Origin: Flammeovirgaceae bacterium
GTDB taxonomy: Bacteria; Bacteroidota; Bacteroidia; Cytophagales; Cyclobacteriaceae
Length of the DNA: 64,000 nt
Assembly (NCBI GenBank): GCA_015180985.1
Contig: CP054185.1
Coordinates: forward strand, 2,541,225-2,605,224
Direction: 5' to 3'
The position numbers were made by a program, and so were the translations under genes. Numbering within the stretch: the first letter of the stretch is position 1; every line of letters starts with the position of its first letter. Of the stretch, positions 7,482 to 16,243 are shown in pieces. Under the pieces are notes generated by a model, which worked only from the letters and a program-made list of their open reading frames with translations, was not told the origin of the DNA and did no database searches.

Positions 7482-10400
7482 TCAGGGTTCCTTTACAAAT
7501 TCCTCAAACGGTTTTAATACAACCGGTTCAAGGCCGTTCTTTTTCAGCAATTCATTTACTTTGCCCTGGTGTTTATCCTTTATCTTTTTGAAATCGGTCT
7601 TTGCTGCATTAAAACGGTTTTCCAAGGCTTCCAGGTTATCCAACTCGGCTGTATTGGGCTTGTAAAAGCTTTGGGCAACTTTGCTATAGAGCTCGGCAAG
7701 CCGTTCGCGCAACTGAGGCTCTGCAGCGCCAACATAATTATCGCCTTTGGTTACTACTAAAGTTTCTTTCAGCCGGGTTAGTTCAGTAACAAACGGGTTA
7801 ACTGATTTTGCTACCGAAGGGGCCTTGGCCTTCAGGCTCTCTGTTGCTTTCAGGTTCTCATCCAGTTCGTAAACCAGATAGGCAAGATCTTCTGCCATCC
7901 GGTATAGTTTACGGGTTGTTTCCTCCTGCAGTTTACGGTCGGCAAGGGGTATGCCCGATCGCTTATCATACTCAATAACCAGGTCGTTGGTGTAGGTTTC
8001 CTTTCCTTTTTGAATAACCACCTTGTAGGTACCTGCAGGTACCCGCATCGGGGTAAACCCGCCAAAAGCAAATGTTTTGGCTGCAGCCATTTTAGGTGGC
8101 TTAACCGAGTAGTTCCATTCAACAATGTTAATGCCTTTTGCTTTGCCGGGTGTTAATTCGGTAATCTTAGTACCGCTGGCATCTTGTATCTCGAGTGTCA
8201 TTTTGCCAAGCGTATGCCGCCTTTTCTGATAGTAAACAATTCGCGCGGCCGTACTGGCGTTAGCCCCTACAAACTGAGTCTCGGTACTTGCACCGCCAAA
8301 ACCGTTCGACTCATTAATTACCGTAGGCCGGGTTTTAAAGAAGTGCAGGTCTTTATTCAAGGCCTCTTCGTTTAGTTGGCGAAGCGGACTTATATCGTCA
8401 ATGATAATAACGCCTCTTCCATGGGTAGCGATGACCAGGTCGTTGGTACGTTTGTGTAATTCAATGTAATGCACGTTTGCGGCCGGCATGTTGTTGGTAA
8501 ACTTCAGCCAGCTTTTGCCACCATCAATGGTAATGTACAGTCCGAATTCGGTGCCAAGGAAGAGCAGGTTTTCGTTTTCATAATCTTCCTGAATATTCCG
8601 GGCAAACCCATGAATGTCGGGGGTAACGATTGACTTCCAGGTGGCTCCAAAGTCGGTTGTTTTATACACATAGGTATTCATATCACCGGTTTGATATCCG
8701 GTAAACACGGCATAGGCGATGCCTTTTCCAAATACGCTGGCCTCAACGTGGTAAACCATTGTGTTCTTTGGCAATCCGGGAACGTTACCTACAACGTTCG
8801 TCCAGGTTTTACCGCCATCTCGGGTAAGCTGCAGGTTGCCGTCATCGGTACCAGCCCAAACAATGTTTTCATCCAACGGTGACTCGGCTATTGTAAAAAT
8901 GGTGCAATGGTTTTCAGCGCCAGAGTTATCGCGCGAAAGGCCACCTGAGTTTTCCTGGTTTTGCTTGGCCGGATTGTTTGTGGTCAGATCAGGCGAGATC
9001 TTTACCCAGGTTTCACCCATATCATCCGATCGGTGTACAAACTGACTGCCTATGTAAACGCGGTCGGGCTTATTGGGGCTGATGGTCAGCGAGGCGTTCC
9101 AGTTAAAACGCAGTTTCGGGTCACCTTTGGCCGGCAGGGGCTGAATGGTTTTAGCCTGGTCTTTGGCCGGGTCGAACCGCCAAACGTTTTCCGCGCCCTG
9201 CATTTCAGAATAAATAAGTTTTTTGGTAGGGTGGCGGTACACACGGTAACCATCACCAACGCCAACGCGAACCCAGTCTTTGGCTTCAACGCCTCCGGGA
9301 GAACTTGATGGCCCAAACCAACAGCCGTTGTCCTGTAACCCGCCATAAACATAATAGGGATCTTCATCATCAACGCTTACATGGTAAAACTGCGATACCG
9401 GAATATTCTCAACTATTTCCAGTGTAGTGCCGCCATCCCATGAGCGGTAGATGCCGCCATCGGTGGCTACATACATCCGGTCAGAATCGTTGATATCAAA
9501 AACAATATCGTGTACATCGGAGTGGTTGGGACCGAGGTTCTTAAATGTTTTGCCGCCATCGCGGGATATAGAGCCCAGCAGGCCGGCCTTTACCACCACA
9601 TCCGGATTTCTGGGGTCCACTTCAATGCGTGAAAAATAGAACGGCCGTACCAGCAGTTCAAAATCATTATTGAGCTGCTTCCAGTTGGCACCGGCATCAT
9701 CGCTACGGTATAAACCCTTGTCTTTATCCTGTTCGGATTCGATTACTGTATATAAAATTTTGGGGTTGGAAGGAGCTACAGCTATGGCCAGGCGGCCCAG
9801 TTTTCCTTTAGGGAAGCCGTTATGAATTTTGGCAAAGGTTTTTCCGCCATCAGTTGATTTATAAAGGGCGCTGTTTTCTCCGCCCGAGCTGAACGACCAG
9901 GGCGTTCTGCGCACTTCCCAGAAGGCAGCATATACAATATTCGGATCTTTCGGGTCGAGGGTCAGGTCGCTGCACCCCGTGGTTTTGTTAACAAACAGGA
10001 TTTTGTTCCAGGTTTTACCGCCATCGGTGGTTTTATAGAGCCCCCGTTCATCGCTGTCGCTCCACAGAGGCCCCAGTACGGCCACATAAATTTCGTTGGG
10101 GTTTTTTGGGTTTACCTGGATACCGGCAATGCGTTCAGACTTTTCAAAGCCGATCTTTTGCCAGGTGGCCCCGCCATCGTTTGTCTTATACAAACCATCA
10201 CCAACAGATACACTGTTCCGGGTCCAAACTTCACCGGTTCCAACCCAAACAACATTATCCGGATTGGAGGGGTCAACTTCCACAGCGCCAATGCTTTGGC
10301 AGTAATCATCGAAAATGGGGTTGAAGGTGGCCCCGCCATTGCTGCTTTTCCAAACACCACCCCCGGCAGTACCGGCATAAATAATTCGGGCGTTGGCAGG

Positions 10401-10559
10401 GTGAAGTTCAAGGTCGGTGATACGGCCACTCATAATAGCCGGACCGATGTGGCGGGCCTTCATGTCGCCAAATAATTCCTTACCACGGGTAATGGCATCC
10501 TGAGCCGTTGCCGGCTGCAGTAATAAAAGTAATCCTAAAAAGAGCATTGTTTTTTTCAT
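7482..10559 (-). CDS. Secreted VPS10/sortilin-like BNR-repeat protein
   Basis: 1025 aa with a signal peptide (MKKTMLFLGLLLLLQPATAQ). Most of the chain is a series of beta-propeller blades bearing Asp-box motifs of the type S/T-x-D-x-G-x-T-W: NDGGATWQK, TDGGKTWNK, TRDGGKTWT, TTDFGATWKS and more. The final third (after about residue 740) holds an Ig/beta-sandwich-like segment and a helical C-terminus (LENRFNAAKTDFKK). Bacteroidota genomes label these glycosyl hydrolases, but no glycosidase catalytic residues are evident to me; a periplasmic or surface binding or structural role is equally possible. A paralog lies at 51067-54210. Confidence 0.8.
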   Translation of the reverse strand: MKKTMLFLGLLLLLQPATAQDAITRGKELFGDMKARHIGPAIMSGRITDLELHPANARIIYAGTAGGGVWKSSNGGATFNPIFDDYCQSIGAVEVDPSNPDNVVWVGTGEVWTRNSVSVGDGLYKTNDGGATWQKIGFEKSERIAGIQVNPKNPNEIYVAVLGPLWSDSDERGLYKTTDGGKTWNKILFVNKTTGCSDLTLDPKDPNIVYAAFWEVRRTPWSFSSGGENSALYKSTDGGKTFAKIHNGFPKGKLGRLAIAVAPSNPKILYTVIESEQDKDKGLYRSDDAGANWKQLNNDFELLVRPFYFSRIEVDPRNPDVVVKAGLLGSISRDGGKTFKNLGPNHSDVHDIVFDINDSDRMYVATDGGIYRSWDGGTTLEIVENIPVSQFYHVSVDDEDPYYVYGGLQDNGCWFGPSSSPGGVEAKDWVRVGVGDGYRVYRHPTKKLIYSEMQGAENVWRFDPAKDQAKTIQPLPAKGDPKLRFNWNASLTISPNKPDRVYIGSQFVHRSDDMGETWVKISPDLTTNNPAKQNQENSGGLSRDNSGAENHCTIFTIAESPLDENIVWAGTDDGNLQLTRDGGKTWTNVVGNVPGLPKNTMVYHVEASVFGKGIAYAVFTGYQTGDMNTYVYKTTDFGATWKSIVTPDIHGFARNIQEDYENENLLFLGTEFGLYITIDGGKSWLKFTNNMPAANVHYIELHKRTNDLVIATHGRGVIIIDDISPLRQLNEEALNKDLHFFKTRPTVINESNGFGGASTETQFVGANASTAARIVYYQKRRHTLGKMTLEIQDASGTKITELTPGKAKGINIVEWNYSVKPPKMAAAKTFAFGGFTPMRVPAGTYKVVIQKGKETYTNDLVIEYDKRSGIPLADRKLQEETTRKLYRMAEDLAYLVYELDENLKATESLKAKAPSVAKSVNPFVTELTRLKETLVVTKGDNYVGAAEPQLRERLAELYSKVAQSFYKPNTAELDNLEALENRFNAAKTDFKKIKDKHQGKVNELLKKNGLEPVVLKPFEEFVKEP

Positions 10560-10597
10560 GCATTGATGGGTAATAGGTTAGACAATAAACGAAACAA

Positions 10598-10627
10598 AAA
10601 GGCCTGACCGGATACGGTCAAGCCTTT
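10598..10627 (-). terminator. Terminator after the LolA-like gene
   Basis: Minus-strand hairpin with arms AAAGGC-x-TGACCG (10598-10610) and CGGTCA-x-GCCTTT (10615-10627), one mismatch and a four-base loop, followed by a T run on the minus strand. It isolates the LolA-like gene from the BNR gene downstream. Confidence 0.8.
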
Positions 10628-10664
10628 GAAATAGTTATGTTATGTTGTGATCAAATTCAGCGTA

Positions 10665-11414
10665 TTATTTGCCTTCAGGGAATTTAAAAACGGCATCATC
10701 CACTTTTGGGTTTAGTTGATATGCAGTAATTTTCAACGGACTGCTACCCGCTCCTTTCACACCTTGTGACATGGAGAAGGGCATCATTAAGCCATCAACC
10801 TCCTGATAATCACTCCAGGTTATTTGTTGAGTCATGCCCTTGCCTTGCCCTGTTTTTATTTCACTTTCCATTAGTAAGGGAACATAATTTTCAGCATCAA
10901 AATAATAGAACAGGATGTTTTCGGTTGGTACACCGTCAACCTTGATAGGTTTTTTGGTAAGCTTTATCTTGTAGCACTCTGTTCCTTCAATAGTTTCTTT
11001 TCCTACAAGTTCAACTTTCAGTCCACGCTCTTTGTAGTTCAAGAAGGGATCAGGAAAATCGCCAATTTCCTGTTTAAAATTTTCGGTGGCCTCGGCATCG
11101 CTCCGTTCGGCTTTCATATTCATAAAGTTGGTGGACCAGAGGGTTGTGCCATCGTAAACACCTTGCTTAATTTCCATACCCTGAAAGGAGATTGAGGTAC
11201 ATTGGCGTCCATCTTTTAATTGGATTATCTCCAACGGTATTTCCATTCCTTGCTGATTGACTTTGGCGCTGATTTTAATCCCATTAAGCGCTTTCCACTT
11301 GGCAATACCTCCGGTATTTTCAAAGTACTTGTTAATAATCTCGTCAACCGTTTGGCTGTACGCTGCGAAACCGATTGCCAGCAGGGCAATTACTGTTAAA
11401 AACCTGATTTTCAT
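10665..11414 (-). CDS. LolA-like outer-membrane lipoprotein-sorting-fold protein
   Basis: 249 aa with a cleavable signal peptide (ending FAAYSQ). The mature start VDEIINKYFENTGGIAKWKAL is the usual opening of Bacteroidota LolA/LppX-fold proteins, and the body is a string of beta strands, including IEGTECYKIKLT and LFYYFDAENYVPLLMES. The fold is an open beta-barrel that shields acyl chains. True LolA chaperones are shorter and carry a defined carrier role; this longer form is better described as a LolA-like periplasmic protein of unknown ligand. Single-gene unit with its own terminator. Confidence 0.75.
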   Translation of the reverse strand: MKIRFLTVIALLAIGFAAYSQTVDEIINKYFENTGGIAKWKALNGIKISAKVNQQGMEIPLEIIQLKDGRQCTSISFQGMEIKQGVYDGTTLWSTNFMNMKAERSDAEATENFKQEIGDFPDPFLNYKERGLKVELVGKETIEGTECYKIKLTKKPIKVDGVPTENILFYYFDAENYVPLLMESEIKTGQGKGMTQQITWSDYQEVDGLMMPFSMSQGVKGAGSSPLKITAYQLNPKVDDAVFKFPEGK

Positions 11415-11586
11415 AGTTTGATTTAGTTTGGTGGTTGGTCGATTAAAGGTTCATTTTGTTACAATGATCAGGTCAAATTAACGCATTTTTTTATTCTTTA
11501 ACCTTCCGTCCTAAATCTGCAGCCAGCAGGCAACTTCCTTCGTTTAATTGATATTTTAAGGCTATTTTAGGCGGTTATTCCTGCGC

Positions 11587-14500
11587 ATGAGTGAAGAATT
11601 ACTGAAGGCCATCATCCAGCTTTTCGCCATCGTGGCGCGCGAGCGCATTACCGAGGATGAGCGCAATAACATTAAGGAGTTTTTGAGCCTTCATCTCAAC
11701 CGCGATCTGACCAAATACTACCTTAACCTTTTCGATGATTTCTGCAAAAATCACAAAATAGAATCGGCCCAGGACCTGAGCACCCTCGACCCGGAAACTA
11801 TCCAGTTTGTTGACGACTGGTCGCGCATCATGCAAATCAGCAAGCAGGTAAACCAGGCCCTTACCATGCAGCAGAAGCTGGTGTTGATTGTGAAGATTAT
11901 CGAGTTGGTATTTGCCGATTGGGAAATTTCCGAGCGCCAGGAGAACCTGATATTTTATATCGGTCAGGCCTTAAAAATCCCGCGAAAGGAAATTGATGCA
12001 TTGCGGAATTTTGTTGTTGGCCAGGATATTGATGAACTCAGCGCCCCGAATGTATTGGTTATCGATGAAGGGTATGATGATAAACCTTACCCCGGGCCCC
12101 GGATTATTGAGAAAAATATTAACGGCCTGGTAGCCATACTGAAACTGGAGGAGACGTATTTTATAAAATACCTGGGTATTTCCGTTTTATACCTTAACAG
12201 CATTCCGCTCAAAAGCCGAAAGGTGGATATTTTCCCCACCGGCAGTACCATCCGGGGCGATAAAATTGAGCCGATTTACTACAGCGACATTGTAGGGCGT
12301 TTTCTGGTGGGCGGCCAGCAACAAAAAATTACCTTCACGGCCGACCATATTTTTTACCACTTTAAATCGGGCCGTGCCGGCTTGCAGAACATTAACATAG
12401 CCGAACAAGGTGGTAAGCTTATCGGCATTATGGGTGCCAGCGGTTCGGGTAAATCAACATTGCTCAATGTACTTAACGGGTCTGAGCCTCCTTCCAGCGG
12501 TCGGGTAGCCATTAACGGCATTGATATTCATGAACATCCCGATAAGGTTCAGGGCATTATTGGTTACATACCACAGGATGACCTGTTGATTGAAGACCTT
12601 ACTGTTTTTGAGAATCTTTACTATGCTGCGCGGTTGTGTTTCGGGCAATACACAAAGCAGCAGGTTGCTGAACTGGTTGAGAGAGTACTTAATCAACTTG
12701 GCTTAAGCGAAACGCGCAATCTGAAAGTAGGTTCACCCATGCAGAAAACCATCAGCGGGGGGCAGCGTAAGAGGCTTAATATCGGGTTGGAGCTATTGCG
12801 CGAGCCCACTATTCTGTTTGTTGATGAGCCCACCTCCGGGCTTTCATCGCGCGATTCGGAAAACATCATGGACCTGCTTAAAGAGCTGTCGCTGCGCGGC
12901 AAAATGATCTTTGTGGTTATTCACCAGCCATCCTCCGACATTTTCAAAATGTTTGACACGCTGATCATCTTGGATGTTGGCGGTTTTCAGATCTACTATG
13001 GCAACCCGGTTGAGTCGGTAATTTACTTCAGGGATATTATTAATGCAGCCAACAAAACACAGGGAGCCTGCCCGGAATGCGGTAATATTAATCCTGAACA
13101 GGTTTTCAATATCATCGAAACAAAAGTTGTTAACGAATACGGCCGGCTAACCAACACCCGGAAAATTTCGCCCGGGCAGTGGTATCAGTACTTTAAACAG
13201 AAACTAAAAATTCCCCGGGTAGAGCATAGTCGTGAAGCTTTGCCTGTTACCCAGGCGATAGCCGGTAAGTTTAGCCAACTGAAAGTTTTTATGATTCGCG
13301 ATGTGCTGGCTAAACTTTCGAACAAACAGTACCTGTACATTAATTTATTAGAAGCTCCGGTGCTGGCTTTCTTTATCAGTTTCATGGTAAAGTATTACAA
13401 TGTGCTTTCGGGCAGCGATGCACGTTACTCGTTTTATGATAATACCAATATTCCGGTTTATTTTTTCATGAGTGTAGTGGTGGCGCTGTTTTTTGGTTTA
13501 ACGGTAAGTGCTGAAGAGATCTTCCGTGACCGTAAGATTTTAAAGCGCGAAAAATTTCTGCATTTAAGCCGGGCCAGTTACCTGTACTCAAAAGTTGCTG
13601 TGCTGTTCGGCATTTCGGCTATACAAACTTTTACATTTATGTTGGTGGGTAACACGGTGCTTGAAATTCCGTTAACTGAAATGCGTTACTGGTTTATCCT
13701 GTTCAGCACCGCGTGCTTTGCCAATATCCTGGGGCTCAATATCAGCGCGGCTTTTAATTCGGCCGTTACCATTTATATACTCATTCCGTTGTTAATAATC
13801 CCTCAGCTCTTGTTAAGCGGAGTGGTAATTCAGTTTGATCGCTTTAACCCTCAGGTTGGCGAGCCGGTAGGCGTACCGCTGATGGGCGATATGATGGCTT
13901 CGCGGTGGGCTTTTGAAGCCTACATGGTTACCCAATTCCGTGATAATCCGTATGAAAAGGAATTGTATGAATGGGATAAAACGATCGCCATTGCTGATTT
14001 TAAACGAATGTACCTGATACCCGAACTTGAATCGAAGCTCTCCTATTGTCTGAATAACCGCCAGCACTGGCGTAATCAGAATCACCGGGAACTTGGTTAT
14101 ACCTTAGCATTATTACGTAACGAAATAACCAATGAGCTCCGGCTGGTAGGAGAGGATAAACTGCCTGAGGTGGTCAGGCTGGAAATCGGCAGGTTTGATT
14201 CAATCACCTACGACTCAACACAACAGTTTTTAACCAGGTTGAGAAACTACTACACGGCCAAACTAAATCAGGCCACAGCCAGGCGAGATGCTTATATTGG
14301 AGAACAAACCAATACGCCTGAAAGGGAATTGGCTTATGAGGCCTTCCGAAAGCGCTACGCCAACAAAGAAGTGGGCGATTGGGTGAAGAACGTTACAGCC
14401 CAGCAACGGATAATTGAGTATAAGGGCAGGTTTATTCAGAAATACTTCCCAATCTACATGGAAGAGCACCGGCCAAAGCACTTTTTAGATTATACGGCTA

Positions 14501-14676
14501 ATTTTTATCAGCCCACCAAACACGTTGCCGGTCGGGTATATAACACCTTTTACTTTAACCTGACCATTATTTGGCTGATGACAATGTTCTTGTTCATTGC
14601 GCTTTATTTCGATTGGTTACGCAAACTGATTGTACTCATTGAAAGCAGAAAATACAAAAGGCGCGACCGGAATTAA
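11587..14676 (+). CDS. ABCG-type ABC exporter fusion with N-terminal TerB-like domain
   Basis: 1029 aa half-transporter with ATPase and membrane parts fused. Residues 1-150 are helical and acidic (RERITEDERNNI; ADWEISERQENL), like a TerB domain. A short beta region then leads into the ATPase: Walker A GASGSGKST (283-291), Q-loop IPQDD, signature SGGQ (390-393), Walker B ILFVDEP (409-415). The order NBD then membrane domain, with the closing motif VIHQPSSDIFKMFD, is that of ABCG/white-type exporters. Several transmembrane helices follow, interrupted by a long charged region (about 780-950) before the last helix. Substrate unknown; inner membrane. Confidence 0.85.
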   Translation: MSEELLKAIIQLFAIVARERITEDERNNIKEFLSLHLNRDLTKYYLNLFDDFCKNHKIESAQDLSTLDPETIQFVDDWSRIMQISKQVNQALTMQQKLVLIVKIIELVFADWEISERQENLIFYIGQALKIPRKEIDALRNFVVGQDIDELSAPNVLVIDEGYDDKPYPGPRIIEKNINGLVAILKLEETYFIKYLGISVLYLNSIPLKSRKVDIFPTGSTIRGDKIEPIYYSDIVGRFLVGGQQQKITFTADHIFYHFKSGRAGLQNINIAEQGGKLIGIMGASGSGKSTLLNVLNGSEPPSSGRVAINGIDIHEHPDKVQGIIGYIPQDDLLIEDLTVFENLYYAARLCFGQYTKQQVAELVERVLNQLGLSETRNLKVGSPMQKTISGGQRKRLNIGLELLREPTILFVDEPTSGLSSRDSENIMDLLKELSLRGKMIFVVIHQPSSDIFKMFDTLIILDVGGFQIYYGNPVESVIYFRDIINAANKTQGACPECGNINPEQVFNIIETKVVNEYGRLTNTRKISPGQWYQYFKQKLKIPRVEHSREALPVTQAIAGKFSQLKVFMIRDVLAKLSNKQYLYINLLEAPVLAFFISFMVKYYNVLSGSDARYSFYDNTNIPVYFFMSVVVALFFGLTVSAEEIFRDRKILKREKFLHLSRASYLYSKVAVLFGISAIQTFTFMLVGNTVLEIPLTEMRYWFILFSTACFANILGLNISAAFNSAVTIYILIPLLIIPQLLLSGVVIQFDRFNPQVGEPVGVPLMGDMMASRWAFEAYMVTQFRDNPYEKELYEWDKTIAIADFKRMYLIPELESKLSYCLNNRQHWRNQNHRELGYTLALLRNEITNELRLVGEDKLPEVVRLEIGRFDSITYDSTQQFLTRLRNYYTAKLNQATARRDAYIGEQTNTPERELAYEAFRKRYANKEVGDWVKNVTAQQRIIEYKGRFIQKYFPIYMEEHRPKHFLDYTANFYQPTKHVAGRVYNTFYFNLTIIWLMTMFLFIALYFDWLRKLIVLIESRKYKRRDRN

Positions 14677-14685
14677 TAATTATTA

Positions 14686-14693
14686 TATTTTTG
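14686..14693 (+). promoter_or_regulatory. -7 element for the small lipoprotein gene
   Basis: TATTTTTG fits TAnnTTTG exactly and lies 28 bases before the ATG at 14722, so the lipoprotein gene need not depend on the ABC gene promoter. Confidence 0.5.
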
Positions 14694-14721
14694 CGCCACA
14701 CTAAAACCAAAATATTTTACG

Positions 14722-15150
14722 ATGAATAAACTATTTGTAAACTCATTTGTAGCACTGGCTGTTGTTTTTGCAGCCTGTTCGGGTAAGAAGGAGGAAGCCG
14801 CTGAGCAAACCGATTGGCCGGAGATGGATGCCTTCCACATGATTATGGCTGAAAGTTTTCATCCGTTTAAGGATTCGGCCAACCTTGCGCCCGCAAAAGC
14901 ACAGGCTGCCGAGATGGCTGCCAATGCCGCAACATGGGCCGGCAAACCGCTTCCTAAAAAAGTGGATAACGACCAGGTAAAAGAATACATCGCTAACCTG
15001 AAGACCGAAACCGCTGCATTTGCCCAACTGGTACAAACCGGTACCGATGAGGAGATTGGAAAGGCACTTACTGACCTTCACGATCTATTCCATGCCATAC
15101 AGGAAGCCTGGTATGGAAAAGGCGAGGGGCAACACGAGCACAAGCATTGA
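14722..15150 (+). CDS. Small helical lipoprotein with His-rich tail
   Basis: 142 aa. The N-terminus is a lipoprotein signal with lipobox VFAAC, acylated Cys about residue 19, followed by a charged linker KKEEAAEQ. The mature part is alpha-helical and carries many His and Met residues (AFHMIMAESFHPF; DLHDLFHAIQEAW), ending in HEHKH. A four-helix bundle that binds metal or haem is possible, but there is no CxxCH, so it is not a c-type cytochrome. No named family is recognised. A clear terminator follows. Confidence 0.7.
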   Translation: MNKLFVNSFVALAVVFAACSGKKEEAAEQTDWPEMDAFHMIMAESFHPFKDSANLAPAKAQAAEMAANAATWAGKPLPKKVDNDQVKEYIANLKTETAAFAQLVQTGTDEEIGKALTDLHDLFHAIQEAWYGKGEGQHEHKH

Positions 15151-15176
15151 TCTGCTTTATAAATTGTAACTCCTGA

Positions 15177-15203
15177 ACAGTTGGTTAGCGCCAACTGTTT
15201 TTG
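15177..15203 (+). terminator. Terminator after the small lipoprotein gene
   Basis: ACAGTTGG (15177-15184), six-base loop, CCAACTGT (15191-15198), then a T run to 15202. The run reaches almost to the next gene, arguing against the TTG at 15201 as that gene's start. Confidence 0.85.
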
Positions 15204-15212
15204 TTTATGCCG

Positions 15213-16115
15213 ATGCTAAAAATTGCCTGGTCACCAACGTATGTACTAAAACTTCCGCCCAATCATCGCTTCCCGATGAGCAAGTACGAGGTGCTTCCAC
15301 AGCAACTTTTATATGAAGGAACCATTAAGCAAGAGAATCTTTTCGCACCGACACCGCTGGAGGAGGATACAATCCTTCAAACTCATGAAAAGGAGTATTG
15401 GTTTAAACTGAAAACATTAACCTTAGCGCCACCGGAAATCAGACGAACGGGCTTTCCGCTTAGTGCTGAGTTGGTGAACCGCGAAATAACCATTATGAAC
15501 GGCACGGTTCGGTGCACTGAATTTGCTTTGACTTACGGTGTTGCCATGAACATTGCCGGTGGCACACATCATGCGTTTACTTATAAAGGCGAAGGCTTTT
15601 GCCTGCTTAACGATATTGCCATAGCCGCAAACTACCTGTTGGCCAATAAACAGGCTAAGCAAATTCTTGTTGTTGACCTGGATGTCCATCAGGGAAACGG
15701 AACTGCGCAGATTTTTAAGAATGAACCCCGGGTGTTTACTTTTTCCATGCATGGAGCAAATAATTATCCGCTTATCAAAGAATCATCCGATTTGGATATT
15801 GGCCTGCCGGATGGTACCGATGATGCATTCTATTTGAAGACACTGGATACTAACCTTAAGAACCTGCTTGATAAAGTTCAACCTGACTTCATCTTTTTCC
15901 AATCCGGTGTTGATATTCTGGAAACCGACAAACTTGGTAAACTCTCGGTCACCCGCGAGGGATGCAAACAGCGTGACCGGATTGTACTGGAGGCAGCCAA
16001 AAAAAATAAAATACCGTTGGTAGCCAGTATGGGTGGCGGCTATTCTGAAAACTTCCGCGATATTATAGAAGCCCATGCCAATACGTTTAGATTGGCTCAG
16101 GAAATTTTCTTTTAA
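15213..16115 (+). CDS. Histone deacetylase-superfamily hydrolase (acetoin utilisation/AcuC-like)
   Basis: 300 aa zinc amidohydrolase of the arginase/deacetylase fold, which removes acetyl or related acyl groups from amines. The start was set at ATG 15213 (MLKIAWSP) because the frame further upstream runs into the preceding terminator. Active-site features are present: the paired histidines H119-H120 in GTHHA, and zinc ligands D157 and H159 in DLDVHQGNG. FQSGVD supplies the third metal-ligand Asp, and the GGGY loop is near the C-terminus. Bacterial members act on acetylpolyamines or acetylated proteins; the substrate here is unknown. Cytoplasmic. Confidence 0.92.
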   Translation: MLKIAWSPTYVLKLPPNHRFPMSKYEVLPQQLLYEGTIKQENLFAPTPLEEDTILQTHEKEYWFKLKTLTLAPPEIRRTGFPLSAELVNREITIMNGTVRCTEFALTYGVAMNIAGGTHHAFTYKGEGFCLLNDIAIAANYLLANKQAKQILVVDLDVHQGNGTAQIFKNEPRVFTFSMHGANNYPLIKESSDLDIGLPDGTDDAFYLKTLDTNLKNLLDKVQPDFIFFQSGVDILETDKLGKLSVTREGCKQRDRIVLEAAKKNKIPLVASMGGGYSENFRDIIEAHANTFRLAQEIFF

Positions 16116-16167
16116 TCACATTGCTACAGGCTTATCTTGCACTTTGGCTATAAGTGCATGCCATCTT

Positions 16168-16203
16168 GGAGAAAGGTTGCTACGCCTTTTAGCTCCTTTT
16201 TTT
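16168..16203 (+). terminator. Candidate terminator after the deacetylase gene
   Basis: GGAG-AAAGG (16168-16176), eight-base loop, CCTTT, three-base bulge, CTCC (to 16196), then seven T. The bulge makes it weaker than the others in the window. Confidence 0.55.
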
Positions 16204-16243
16204 CCATGACTGTGGTAAGGATTTATTTAAAGCACCTTCGCTC